This document shows, piece after piece, positions 10,758 to 22,017 of a stretch of DNA of 64,000 nt. The stretch's first letter is position 1. Each line of letters starts with the position of its first letter. Below the pieces are notes generated by a model. That model ran no database searches, was not told the DNA's origin, and worked only from the letters and a program-made list of their open reading frames with translations. The stretch is from Spongospora subterranea f. sp. subterranea (taxonomy: Eukaryota; Endomyxa: Phytomyxea; Phytomyxea; Plasmodiophorida): assembly GCA_049724395.1 (NCBI GenBank), contig JAUGWO010000150.1, positions 1 to 64,000 of the forward strand, written 5' to 3'. The position numbers were made by a program, and so were the translations under genes.

Positions 10758-12074
10758 TGCCTCTGCCTGACCCTAATCTCCCTTGTTGTCATTCTCACAA
10801 ATGGTATCGGTCACCTCGATAAAGTCTTATGGCGCCTAGACGGTACTTGTCGATAAACGACACCAACAATGAAGGCTAATAAACACTCTGTTTATTTCAA
10901 AGGTTCGTAACCAACGTCACGGCGTAGGATTAATAGCGCGGGGGCGCATCATCGCCCTCTCAGAACAAAAACAACAAAGGCATTCAGTTATCCAGATTGT
11001 CGAGCAATTGAGTCCAATTCCTGCGGACACGACGTCAGTGCTTTGAGTCGGCGTCTGATAAACACCGGACAGTCATTTAGAAGATCATCAAGCGGTTCCC
11101 AAGAATTTTCAAAATCCTCAAATCCAAGCCTTAGTTCTCAGCACCAAACTCACACCACCAAATTCAGCGAAAAAGTCTTAATAGAATGATTTTATGGGGA
11201 TATTTCTGCACACTTCGTTCTCAACACAGTGACTTGCACGTCGAACGTGATTGCCGCTTCATGTCGGAGTCGTTTTGATCAGCTGAAGGAGCTGAACGCC
11301 CTGCTCAAAGCCGGCCAGCTGCACTGACCGCTTTTGCACTTCCTGTCGTCACGTTTGCAGCGTGCAATTGAGCCGTCTCTAGAGGAGATGTCAAGTGTTC
11401 AGAACCCTGCATTTGATTTGAACCAAAATGACATTGGCGTTGATGATTCCCGGAAAGAATCGGTTTTTGTTAAGTGTTGGTCGCCGAATGCAAGTTGATG
11501 GATGAAATGAATCTGTCCACAATCACCCAAACCTTGATTCGCAAGTGGTAGGTTTGATTCGTCGCGTTGTCGCGTTGCATTCAATGCCGTTTGGATTCGA
11601 CACGTTCGGAGAACGGATTGGTGTTGGTTCATTCGTTGCACTGGAAAGCTGTTGGATCCACAAAAATCAATAAAGAGCTCTCCTTAGATTTATTCATTTG
11701 TCTAATCGTTAGGGAACTTAGACTTTTGGGTTTTTGAGACATTCTGTATCACTCAAAAAAATGTGTTTCAAGACTTATTAACACCCTGAATCCCGGAATG
11801 CCAATTTTTCAGCTTAGATCCTGAACCCTATGTCATTTTTCCAATGTCTTATTAGGATAATTTACTGTATGCCAACAGCCGGTTATCGGCCCAGATGTAA
11901 ATGTGCTGGATCTCGGATTCTTCCGAGCTATCAAGAGCTTACAGCATCAACTGCCTCACCGCAAAACAGATGACCTTATATTGGCAACAGAAAAAGCATT
12001 CATAAAAATTGAATTAACTGCATTGAATAATGTCTCCTTAACCCCCTGCAAGGTTGCATGGTTGAAGGCAAATA
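10758..12074. other. intergenic, no gene recognised
   Basis: About 1.3 kb with only short frames and no recognisable domains on either strand. It lies between two transposon remnants. Confidence 0.4.
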
Positions 12075-12597
12075 ACTGTACTGTAGTGAAATTTAGGACG
12101 GCAGGTCCTCCACCAATCGCCACTGTGCCGTCTTCATACAGTTTCTCTGTTCATTGAGAGTTGGATCTTAGCATGGCGATACCATCCGATACCATCATTG
12201 CACGACCCGCATCGTCGTCATCTACTTCAGTACTTAATATAGAGATGCACGAATCGATCTTTTCAGACGCATCAACGTACAGTAGTCTGGAGATTCGCCC
12301 AAATACAACCAAGGCTTATGCAAGAATTTGAACAATGGTGCACCGACAAAGGTTTTTCCGATGGCAGCACGGTGACCGGAGACAAATTGCATTGTTTTCT
12401 CGATGAGCAGGTCATTGACCGACATTCTAGGAAGAGAAAAGCAACATTGAACGAAAAGTCGGGAAGTCCACCGTGTGCGGATACGCGGCTGCACTAGTTG
12501 ATCTCTGGCGTCAACAAACATCTATGAAGATGAATTCGCATCCAAATCCCCGTTATTCGAAGGTTAAACGATTGCTAAAGAATGCAGATTACGGGAC
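12075..12597. repeat. inverted arm, left copy
   Basis: Inverted copy of 13600-14150 with roughly 85 percent identity by eye. Shared landmarks are gacggcaggtcctc near the outer end, gttcattgagagttggatcttagcatggcg, and aatgcagattacggga at the inner end. Its plus strand encodes the recombinase N-terminus. Confidence 0.85.
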
Positions 12598-13625
12598 GCA
12601 GTGCCGATTTTCCGCCGGGTCACAAGCTTGGCTGACTGTTGTGAGTAAATCGCGGGCGAAATTACGATAGAGATCAAAAGAGAACATATGAGCACTCCAT
12701 AAAGGATGCTCAGGACACTTCGATCTCAAAAATACCGAATCCCGCAAACTCGCGGTTCTGAGTCTTTGAAGAAATCCCTTTCCGCAATAGTCTGACAATA
12801 TTCCTTGGTAGCAATGCGGTTCAGATGCGTCGCAACCATAGAAAAGAGCATCATTTTCAGCGCTTCAGGAGTTCACCTGCGACACGCTGGAGATAAAAGT
12901 TTCCTTGCGGCAGAAAAATCCGGCTAGAGTTCTGATGGCTTCTCGAGGCAGAGAAATCAGGTAACAGTCTTCCATCGCCTGATTGTTCCACTTTCCGAGA
13001 CAACGAATCTAATCTTCGAATGCGCCACCTAATTCAGCCATCCTTGCTCCGGAACCTCGGGCAGAGTGAGTCTTGGCTTTGGCATTCAATCCAACAGACC
13101 GGAACGCAGAATCAATTGATTCCTTATGAATCTTGTAGTCGAGAAGAGTTCTGGGATTTGGCCACTTTCAGTCTTCGCTCGTAGTGAAAACGGAAAATGG
13201 CTTATTTGACGTGAAACCGCCAAAACAAATAAAAACCGAGAGCACCCCAAGGACAGATCCGAACGTCTTTGTTGCGAACGACAGCCCCGAAATCGTTTCG
13301 TCCAAATTGGTTTGTTTTGCACTGACGGAGAACTGAAACCAATGCATAGCACATAGAGAACCCTTCCTTCTCTAACTGTACTGAGTGCATATCCGCAAAT
13401 TCCAGACTTCGAACAGTTTCCGTCGGAAAAGTGCATAATGAGACATAAAAAGGCAATTAGGTTTCGTAGATGTTGCCCGTGGTCTCTGATTTTAAACCAA
13501 AAATGTGTTGCGATGTTGACAATCTGGTCCATGGTCGTGTATCCATCAATAAGGGTTCCTATACCGCGATCGATAAAGTTATTGCGGCGATGCTGCAGTG
13601 TCCCGTAATCTGCATTCTTCAGCAA
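12598..13625 (-). pseudogene. Crypton-like recombinase core, decayed
   Basis: The core continues from the right arm. Frames 13625-13086 and 13456-13202 hold alternating pieces of the same domain (GTLIDGYTTMDQIVNIATHF, then KTNQFGRNDFGAVVRNKDV, CPWGALGFYLFWRFHV), so frameshifts lie between them. The catalytic Arg and Tyr could not be placed reliably. In Crypton elements this protein recombines circular DNA. Further minus-strand coding to about 12600 may be the C-terminus. Confidence 0.6.
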
Positions 13626-14150
13626 TCGTTTAACATTCGAATCAAGGGGAGGGGATTTAAATGCGAATTCATCTTCACAGATGCTTGTTGACGCCAGAGA
13701 TCAATTATTGCAGCCGCGTATCCGCACACGGTGGACTTCCCGACTTCGACAATCGATTCGTTCAATGTTGTTTTTCTGTTCCTAGAATGTCGGTCAATGA
13801 CCTACCTCCTCATCGAGAATAAATGCAATGTGTCTCCGGTCACCGTGCTGCTATCGGAAAAACTGCACCATCGTTGAAGTTCGTCATGCCGAATTGCATA
13901 AGCCTTGGTTGTATTTGGGCGAATCTACAGACTACTGTTGCTGAGGGATCTATTCGTGCATCTCTATATTGAGTACTGAGGTAGATGACGACGATGCGGG
14001 TCGTGCAATGATGGTATCGGATGGTATCGCCATGCTAAGATCCAACTCTCAATGAACAGAGAAACTGTATGAAGACGGCACAGTGTAACGATGGGCGGAC
14101 AGACTCACTGAGGACCTGCCGTCTTAAAGTCCGTTTCGTCCGTATCTACA
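13600..14150. repeat. inverted arm, right copy
   Basis: Partner of 12075-12597, separated by about 1 kb of unique recombinase sequence. Just beyond its outer end, at 14178-14188, is a second isolated cagagggagta end like that of the mariner relative. Confidence 0.85.
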
Positions 14151-14404
14151 GTAATTCGATACAGGGTGTTTGCCGGACAGAGGGAGTAAATATTACATTC
14201 AAATCACGATTATAGATGATTATACTTCTAAATTGACCCTTTATCCAAACCCGTCATGATCTGATATACTTTTATAACCAACGCCCTGTCAAGGGCCGGG
14301 GCCATTCGCCGCCGGCCATTGGTCCGATCTCGGCGACTTGGAACTCCGATATTTGATCGCCTTCTTGGACTATTATACCAGACTTGTACTCATTGAATCC
14401 CTGA

Positions 14405-15877
14405 ATGACGCAAGTGTCGATGTCATTGCTGACTTTTATCGCGACTGCCGTCGCCGTCCTGCTAGGCACGTCTCAATCCGTAGGACTCACCAACCCGGTT
14501 CTCGTGTTCAGCGATGAATTTGACGAGCTGGACACGTTCAAGTGGCAGCACGAGGTGACGTTAGGTGGTGGTGGAAAGTGAGTGATCCCGAATTGTGCCA
14601 ATGTGGTTCACCATCGCTGATTATTTTCCTGACAGCTGGGAATTTCAGGTGTACTCTAATAACCGGTCTAACAGCTACACCAAAAATGGGTAAGCGAGTT
14701 CTATGAGAAGATTGTATGAAAGAGAATAGTTTTTGCAGGAACATGAGATTTAGCGAAACTATTTCAACGTGTTGTTCGAAGAAAATCGAGGGTACTGAGG
14801 GTTGAACTTGATAGGGTGTTGTATATAATGCCAACCATGACGGCTGATATGATTGGTGAAGCTAATGTAATGAGTGGATATACAATGGACCTATGGGGGA
14901 ACGAGCCCGGCAATCTCTGCACAGGGAACGCCTTCTACGGCTGTCAGCGAACATCGGGCGCCGGTGGCAATATCCTCAACCCAATCATGTCGGCCCGTCT
15001 GCGATCATCTCGTAGCTTCTCCTTCAAATACGGTCGTGTTGAAGTTCGTGCCAAAATGCCACGAGGCGATTGGATTTGGCCAGCAATCTGGTTCTTGCCA
15101 CAGTGTAAGTTATCTGAATGTCTTCAGTTCCTTAATGGACAAGTGAGTATTGCCATCAGGGTCGGCATATGGCCAATGGCCAGCGAGTGGAGAGATTGAC
15201 ATGGTGGAATCGCGGGGGAATAAGAAACCCTATGAGGGTGGTGTTGATACAGCCACGTCGACTCTGCATTGGGGCCCATGGGCTGCTGAGGATCAATGGC
15301 CAAAAACGCATGGATCCTATTCCCTTCCAGATGGCGATTTCGGCGACGATTTCCATACGTTCGTTATGGAATGGAGCAAAGATGAGCTGATAACCTATGT
15401 CGACAAACCCGAGAATGTCATGCTCAATGTCAAGTGGAATGGTATTTCCTGATTGGTCTCAGTCGCAAACTGGTTTACGAATTCCGGGACAGGAACAGGA
15501 AACTGGCAGAATGGAGGATGGGATAACAACTCTCGTTTGAAGAATCCATGGGAGGGTCGTGGCTCTAATGCGCCATTTGATCAGAAGGTTGGTACTGGCC
15601 CAACGGTTGTTCATCGGAAACTTGTAGCTCACAAGGTTTGTAGTTCTTCATGATTATGAACTTGGCTGTTGGTGGCACAAATACGTATTTCCCCGACGGC
15701 AAAGGTGGCAAACCCTGGACAAACGCCAACCAGCACGCAATCAACGCATTCTGGCAGGCCAAAGACCAATGGTTCCCGACCTGGAAAGGTGAAGACGCCG
15801 CCATGAAAATTGATTATGTACGTATATATCAAGACGCCACTATGATTAACTTCGATTCAAAATCCGAGACGCAATGA
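14405..15877 (+). CDS. Secreted GH16 beta-glucanase-like enzyme
   Basis: Six exons: 14405-14577, 14636-14689, 14815-15104, 15160-15441, 15493-15587, 15644-15877, giving 375 residues in phase. An N-terminal signal peptide (MTQVSMSLLTFIATAVAVLL) is followed by LVFSDEFDELDTFKWQ, typical of the GH16 start. The catalytic motif GEIDMVES (E-x-D-x-x-E) lies at about 15190-15210 and holds nucleophile and acid/base. Further family marks are RVEVRAKMPRGDWIWPAIW, NAPFDQ, MNLAVGGTN and IDYVRIYQD. GH16 members of this type cut or bind beta-1,3-glucans; the exact substrate cannot be read from sequence. The fourth intron (15442-15492) is essential, since the unspliced frame has a stop. Convergent with RNF10 downstream. 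Confidence 0.92.
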
Positions 15878-16832
15878 GCAAATCTCTGTCATCATCCTCT
15901 ATACATATTCATAAGTTTCTGTCTTGGCACAATTGTCTATTGTCCGAATAATGGCCATTGCTCGAATACAGCATTTGAAAAGCAATCGTAGCTGTTCGTT
16001 ATTACCTGAATGTTTCAAAAACTTCGTTTGTTGAACCAGTTTCGGGCTGGGACAACGACTTTCCATCAGGATCTATCTGTCAGCACCATTGTGCTTTCTT
16101 TATAGCGTCCAATTGCTGGTCTTTAGTTTAGATGAACGCAACAAACAAATGAGTTTCCTGATGTTTTATATAAATATATCACGACCGGTGAGGGGAATAT
16201 TACAGTTATTGCAGAGCGGTATTTGCTGTCCCATCTTGGCGGAGTTCATCATCTTGTTAATTCCACAGCCCACCACGATCACATCAGATCTCTCTGCGTG
16301 TATCATTGCCATTGGCTACCTCTATACCATTTAGATCAACTTTGCTATACCACAGTCACGATGGCTCCCAATCTTAGACGACTGTTTTCATTATTGGACA
16401 AGTAGTCAACGAATGTACTGATTGTCGTGATTGCCTCAATGTCATTGAACCGTATCTTTTCATTTGCTGAATAATCGCAGTTTGATCATCTTATCTCTCC
16501 CCTAACGATAACATACTGGATAGCATTTGCTACGGTTTTAAAACCAATCGAACGGCACAAACCAACCTGCTACTCTTTCACAATCAAATAAATATAAACA
16601 AAACAGTTCTGAACCAAGTTAGTTTAGAAACAAGGACGGAGGACGGAAACTGGAGCGAGGGCAGAACCTACGGAAACTACCAGGGGCGAGGATCAACGAC
16701 ACTGAATTTGATTAGAAAAAAATACTGTCAGACCTGGACTTGAGACATTGACAAGATGATAAATATATTTATTCAAGTAGGGAGATAATAATTACAAAAA
16801 AAAACATGGAAAGATAAGACAATGATAACGAG
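15878..16832. other. convergent intergenic spacer
   Basis: Holds the 3' ends of the GH16 gene (plus) and RNF10 (minus). Several short plus-strand frames show no family features. Confidence 0.5.
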
Positions 16833-18662
16833 TTAATTATGGCCACGACTTCCGGCGTTAGAGAAAAGGGTCTGTTTAGACTTGGACGAGGATGTCCTAG
16901 TCGGCTGTGGTAACGCAGCAGCAGCCGACACGATACGCGCTACTGTTGGTCCAGTTGTTAAAGATGCGGGTGGAGGTGTCCTGGGTCGTGACGGTAAGGG
17001 CTCCCACGTTTCCGTGGCGGTCAATCCGCGATTGGCGACTGCCGACCAGTTCCCAGACTGGACTGGCGCCGCCTGAACTCGACTACTACCAATAGCCGGT
17101 CCGAAATCCGCTTCGTCATAGCGCAAAAACGTCGTGGGAAATTTCGAAGATGACGCTCTCTGCCTTAACGACATTTCACGTTCGTTGTGATCCGTCGCCA
17201 TCCTTTCATGCTCTTTTATTTCAGCCTCTTTTCGACGTTCTCGCATATCCCATTGATGTTGGATTTCGTCGGAAAAATGCGCTAGAGTTTCTGGGCCGAC
17301 AACGGTTGTCAGGTCGACATCGCAGAAAGCGAAATTGGCAGTTAATGGGAGATGGCGGATGAAACGGTGACGGGACCGAGAAGAATCCGTTTGGCGTAGA
17401 TGGACTATGTCGTGGATCGTGGATGCGATTGAGGTAGGGAGATTGGCAATGTGGCCACGATCGTGGAGCAGAGCACGATATGTGAAGGAGTTCAAAAACA
17501 GTGGTTGTCCATCCTCCGATTGATAGAATACGTACTCGACCGATGGGTCGATCGGCCCAGAAAACTTCCTGAAAGGAGAACGACCAGTGGAAGGTGACGA
17601 CGATTCAAGCAGTAGATCTACGCAATTCAAGGCCTATCACAAAAACAGGTTGTTCAGTAATTACTTAACAACCGACAATTGCGACTGCAATAAATTTGAT
17701 AAACAGCACGAACCGAACCAAGCAATGACGAAAAGTTAGAGCAACCACAAATTACGCGAGTCAAACATACAATGACCCAAAGAGAACCAATGCGGAGAAA
17801 CGCTAAAATCTCACAATCGTTTTTGGTAAATGGAAATAAACCCATTGATACAAGTGATATTCGATACCATTTCGATATATGGTAATTCTAGTGGATCTGC
17901 CACTTCTAAACACTGAGCAAGCAGACTTCGTTCGGCGGAAAACACGTTTGTGATATCAAGGCCGACGCGGACCGAGGAGAACTGGAATGGAGAGTTAATA
18001 GTGACCGGAGAAACCGGTTCGATGATCGACGACGTCTTTAAGCGTCGGCAAAGGATGAATGTGGCCTTGTCTCCGGGAACGTACGCTGGACGGATGTCGA
18101 ACGTGAGACAGCGCAGGTCGGCGGCGTATACAGACTCGGAGCAAAGCACGCAACGAGCGTAGGCATTGTCGGATAATGTGAAATAGTGCAATATACAGGA
18201 TAGACAGGTTGTATGTCCACCTAAGCAATTACGCCATTCAACAACACAGTACCAAATTGTAACCAGAAACATGAATGAGATGGTTTTTTGGGGAAACTTT
18301 CAAAAACAAAACATGAATGAAGAAGTACATTTGGTGATCCTGGGTGCGATGAGGGTGCTGAGACAGATTGGACACAAAGGTGGACGCTCAACGAGCTGGT
18401 TCACAAGGATGACGCGATCCCAAGGGATTAGATCATCCCCGCCGATTTCCTCGTCATCGCAATCTGCTGGGGCCAACGCGAATCGGAAATGCGCCCGAAC
18501 ATGCCGCTTTTTATTAAAGGGAAGCGCATCCCGAGGAAACGGCCGACGCTGTTCCGGTTGGTGAACGGGCAATGGGTACGAGAAGTTCAGCAGTCTAGTC
18601 AATGTCTGATCAGGTGATAATGCCCTGGAAGTGCGGCGGCCACGACGCCGCCCGCCGCTCAT
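16833..18662 (-). CDS. RNF10: RNF10-type RING E3 ubiquitin ligase
   Basis: Three exons on the minus strand: 18662-18329, 18220-17868, 17633-16833; total 495 residues. Exon 1 is basic at the N-terminus (GGRRRGRRTSR) and carries the start of the RING, PLCPICLSTLIAPRITKC. The first intron splits the finger exactly before GHTTCLSCILHYFTLS, and ARCVLCSESV completes it. Exon 3 has the RNF10-specific YVFYQSEDGQPLFLNS, a stretch on the pattern of RNF10 YRYLSHLPLT (here RHRFIRHLPLTANFAFCDVDL), a charged helix and an S/P-rich tail. In other eukaryotes RNF10 monoubiquitinates small-subunit ribosomal proteins during ribosome quality control. The protein is shorter than the human one (about 800), mainly in the linker. 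The 107- and 234-nt introns are longer than usual here. Confidence 0.88.
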
Positions 18663-19323
18663 TCTCGCTCGGGGACGTTGATGGTTACAGCTGTAGAACG
18701 ACTGACGCAGTTGCCAAAACCCCTGGCAAATCTGATTCTGGGATTTGCGTCGAGTGAGAATCTTCCGGACGCGCGAGTCGAAGTCACTGTTCGAACCCTG
18801 GCAAGTGGTCGCAACCCCACCAGTCAGAGTCTAGATATCTGGGACAGTATGTCAGAGGCCGCGTGGTCTCGTCTGTATTCTGGAACAATTATTTTGGGAT
18901 CTTTTGTTTTTTGAATCCCATCACTCCCATATCTAGCGACCTTGCGGGGCTCTTGACGAAACGGTCCATTGGACAACGTCATACTTCGCCAGCATTGCAA
19001 CGGAGAACAAAATGTTGTTGCAGCATTGGAAGCAAAACTGATTCATTGGATTTTCAAAGGCAACATCAATTTCTGCTGGGGCGACAACCACTGCAAGCAC
19101 GAATCGTGCACGTGGTATGAATTGGATTGATAGAATCCAAGTGTCACATCGATCATCAGTCGATGTACAATCCGATTGGTTTCGGTAATGCGCCTCTCTT
19201 GCCGACGGCGCAGGTTGGAAGACGCTGGTCATTAGTTCCTGCACCCACTCAGAGCTGATGAGCTGGTCCGTTTTCGTAGGTGCCTTCCTAGGAGCATTTT
19301 CGTCAGATTGACGATCGATAGGT
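18663..19323. other. intergenic upstream of RNF10
   Basis: It should contain the RNF10 promoter. Open frames on both strands (plus 18678-18914, minus 18933-19355) have no domain or ATG-supported start that I trust. Confidence 0.4.
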
Positions 19324-19650
19324 GAGGTTTTTATCTTGAGATGAGGGGATGGCAATCTTAGGAAGACTTGATTTCCTATATAAAGGTTATTTATATGGAA
19401 AAGGCTAATGAAATGATGTCGTAAAAGGTGCTTTCTTCCCTGGTCTAGGGTTCGTCAGTAGTTGCTAATCGAAATGGTCAGGCCTACTCCTCCTGGTAAC
19501 GTTTTGACCATTTCGATTAGCAACTACTGACGAACCCTGGACCAGGGAAGAAAGCACCTTTTACGACATCATTTCATCAGCCTTTTCCATATAAATAATC
19601 TTTTCAAGTCTTCCTAAGATTGCCATTCCCTCATTTCAAGATAAAAACCC
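19324..19650. repeat. long hairpin, about 150-bp inverted arms
   Basis: Left arm 19324-19480 and right arm 19505-19650 are inverted copies with a 24-bp loop. They are about 95 percent identical apart from an 11-bp insertion in the left arm (around ttcctatataaagg). A transcript would form a near-perfect double-stranded RNA stem. No coding capacity is seen. Confidence 0.9.
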
Positions 19651-19947
19651 ACACTTGTTTCAATTTGGTTTACTAGAAATTGCGCGCAAATTAAGTTTGC
19701 GCAACTGCGAAAAATTTTGATCATTGCCGAGAGACGAGAGTCCGAGACACAAGGGTCCTCGAACAGGGCGCACGCATTTATAACCTGCGTAACAATATCA
19801 TCAAAATATCCGCACGCATTAAAATCATGCGTTCACGCACATTTTGTGAAGTTTGATATTTGACCATACTGTACATGTTTCAAATTTTTCATCTTCCATA
19901 CAACTTTGATGGCTCACTAGGTAGTCAATCAATATTTGGAACTACAG

Positions 19948-20751
19948 TACTCCCTCCGTTCGGAAATAAGAGTCCCACGCACATTTATTTTTTGTTCGGA
20001 AATAAGAGTCCCATTTTATGATTCTTCCAGGTCAAGCTTCTATTTGCTTGATTTAGTATGGCAACATCGCACAATAACGAGTCCGGAAGTATTCCTTTTC
20101 TCAAAAGAGTTGCCTTTCCCATATGTGGGAGCTTGTAGTGGTTTCCTCCATTGATTTTCAAAATTTCTACCATGCATCGGTGAAGTGTCAAATCACGATC
20201 AATTTCGTCATATGAATCCGCTACTGCCTTGATTCCAGATTCGACTGACAATTTTTCTGGCAACAGAAAATTGGCGACTTGCCAACAAGATTGAACCGCG
20301 AGCAAGTTTTCCTGCGACACTCATTTTCAAAAGATATTCATAAAATGACACGTCTTTGACTATCTGTAACGTTTGTTTTCCCTTTTCTGAGTGCGAAATC
20401 TGCATCAACGATAATTTTTTCGACAACTTGTTGCTCTCCATCTATGGTACTTCTCAGCGACTTGATGTTTTCACAGGGCAAATTCGGACCTACTCCTGGT
20501 GCAGACATGTTTTTACAAGAAAACTCGGCTATGTGAAAGCAGCGGTGCCGTTGGAAGTTTTGGACGAATACCCAACTTTTACCTCGGCGGTTTTAAGACA
20601 AGTATTTATTGCTGGCGCTTCAAGATTGGACAAAGACTGCACCTATGCTTAATATTCCAATGCATGCTGAAATCAACTGGATGGCGCTAAAAATGGCCTT
20701 AATCCACGCAGTTGTTTGAAATGGGACTCTTATTTCCGAACAGAGGGAGTA
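19948..20751 (-). mobile_element. mariner-like element, internally deleted
   Basis: Terminal inverted repeats start CTCCCTCCGTTCGGAAATAA at 19950 and end TTATTTCCGAACAGAGGGAG at 20749, both flanked by TA, the Tc1/mariner target duplication. The subterminal GTTCGGAAATAAGAGTCCCA is repeated directly near 19993. The CTCCCTCC end matches plant mariner/Stowaway termini. At 800 bp it is shorter than an autonomous mariner of this class (usually over 2 kb). Confidence 0.85.
19985..20441 (-). pseudogene. mariner transposase N-terminal remnant
   Basis: Two minus-strand frames overlap (20441-20208, 20320-19985). The first has a helix-turn-helix region, GKLARGSILLASRQF then ARKIVSRIW, resembling the first HTH of plant-type mariner transposases (GxLxxG...FxVxxxTVxRIW). 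The second continues towards the second HTH with DLTLHRCMVEILKI and LPHMGKATLLRKGILPDS. The DDD catalytic domain is absent, so the element needs a transposase from elsewhere. Confidence 0.6.
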
Positions 20752-20799
20752 ACTTATACGTTTTTTTGAAAAATAGGTTATAAGAGAGCATACAAACAT

Positions 20800-20905
20800 C
20801 AAGTAACTCCGTTCTCTATTGTACAAATTCTGCAGAGAGCAACGCGAGCAATTCTTGCGAGCTTGAAACAACAAGATATCAGATCGTATCTTTTATAAAC
20901 GAGAA
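20800..20905. repeat. inverted copy of Tigger 3' coding end
   Basis: This stretch (aaattctgcagagagcaacgcg to ttataaacgagaaa) is an inverted near copy of about 21030-21140, leaving ~130 bp of loop. It repeats the last ~35 codons of the Tigger transposase next door in the opposite orientation. Confidence 0.8.
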
Positions 20906-21036
20906 ATGACTTTTTTATATGCTGTCTGCACGCGAAAGCTATCGCGCCCAAGTTTCTGACGACCAAATGTACCCGGAACTCATTCAGCGTTTCATCAAGG
21001 TGCTCGCCATGAGAGCATACAAAAAAAATTTCTCTT

Positions 21037-22017
21037 TTATGAAAGATACGATCTGATATCTTGTTGTTTCAAGCTCGCAAGTAATTGCTCGCGTTGCTCT
21101 CTACAGAATTTGTACAAAAGAGAACGTAGTTGCTTGATTATTTCACAGTTTTCCAGTGATTTCCCACAGAGTATTTCGATGGACATCTGCAAAGCACTGA
21201 TCTTTTGCCCCAATGTGATTTCGCTACAGCTCTCAGGCGCTTCAAGTTCAACATCAGGCTCCGAATCTTCACGATATGTTCCCAATATATCGTCTTCAGT
21301 AAATTCTTGGTGAACTTCAAAATCATCGTCCTGAACGATATATTCCTGAAAACCCACTGGTTTTGCTGACAGCTCACCGATTTGATCAGCGACTATAGCA
21401 TCAAATTCGTCAAAGATATCGCTTGTCGAAGAAATCGTCGTTTTGAGGGTCAACAGCATCCAAAAGGCCAGTGTGAGACCAGCAATTTGTTATGGAAATC
21501 GATGTTATCATTTCCCACGCATCTCTACACCAGGACATGGCTTGCAGGATGTCAACCTTATAGATATCCTTAGCTTGGATTTTGTCGCGATCTAGAGCCA
21601 ATCCCAGTTGAAACGACCGAGTCGCCGGCATCCATCGGCTGGATAAGCGATGTCGTATTTGGAGGGAGAAACATAACCGAAACGTTGGTCAAATCCAGTG
21701 AGCGAACAGCATGAGTTGGCGCATTGTCCAGTAGTAGCAGGACTTGGCGCTGGTGTTTGCGCATATCCAAATCGAACTTTTCAAGCCATTGTTGGAATAG
21801 CAGGCTGTTCATCCAAGCCTTTTTGTTCCATGCGTAGTAGAACCCAAGCTCCTCTGCTCGCTTTTTCTTGAAACAGCGAGGCTTTCCAGAATGGCCGATG
21901 AAACTCGCTGACTATACCCCTCTTCGTCCTTCCCATAGGGAGCCCCGCAGAATCGATGGACGGCGCGATTACATTCTGGACAACTAAACTCAAAAGCTTC
22001 AGTGGATGAAAAAGCAA
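21037..22017 (-). pseudogene. Tigger/pogo (DDE_1) transposase, frameshifted
   Basis: Minus-strand frames 22017-21781, 21812-21570, 21631-21410 and 21459-21037 each hold a piece. The DDE_1 signature is clear: WMNSLLFQQWLEKF, then LLLLDNAPTHAV (second catalytic Asp), VMFLPPNTTSLIQPMD (third), then the C-terminal SITNCWSHTGLL and an acidic tail. The first catalytic Asp region upstream of 22017 is degraded. At least three frameshifts make this copy inactive. Related host proteins (CENP-B, jerky) share the domain, but the decay argues for a transposon. Confidence 0.8.

Larger units (their letters stand above)
12075..14150 (-). mobile_element. Crypton-like element with inverted arms
   Basis: Minus-strand coding matches the tyrosine-recombinase-like Crypton/Ndc10-domain family common in fungi and oomycetes. 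The order is an N-terminal helical region with KAYA...FEQWCTDKGF and VTGDKLHCFL, then TVCGYAAALVDLWRQQ and NSHPNPR, then a DRGIGTLIDGYT segment, and a core with VSVLRQ-KTNQFGRN, VVRNKDVRICPWGALGFYLF. The first ~520 bp of coding are present twice: in the right arm (13600-14150, minus) and as an inverted copy (12075-12597, plus). Frameshifts and stops break all parts. Confidence 0.65.

Noticed and set aside
15442-15462. A 21-nt intron in the GH16 gene
   Set aside because: An alternative acceptor at 15492 gives a 51-nt intron, the normal size here, and restores the GH16 alignment (NGTGNWQNGGW).
18933-19355. 140-codon minus-strand ORF
   Set aside because: Its first codon is TTG, it overlaps the hairpin arm, and no domain is seen.
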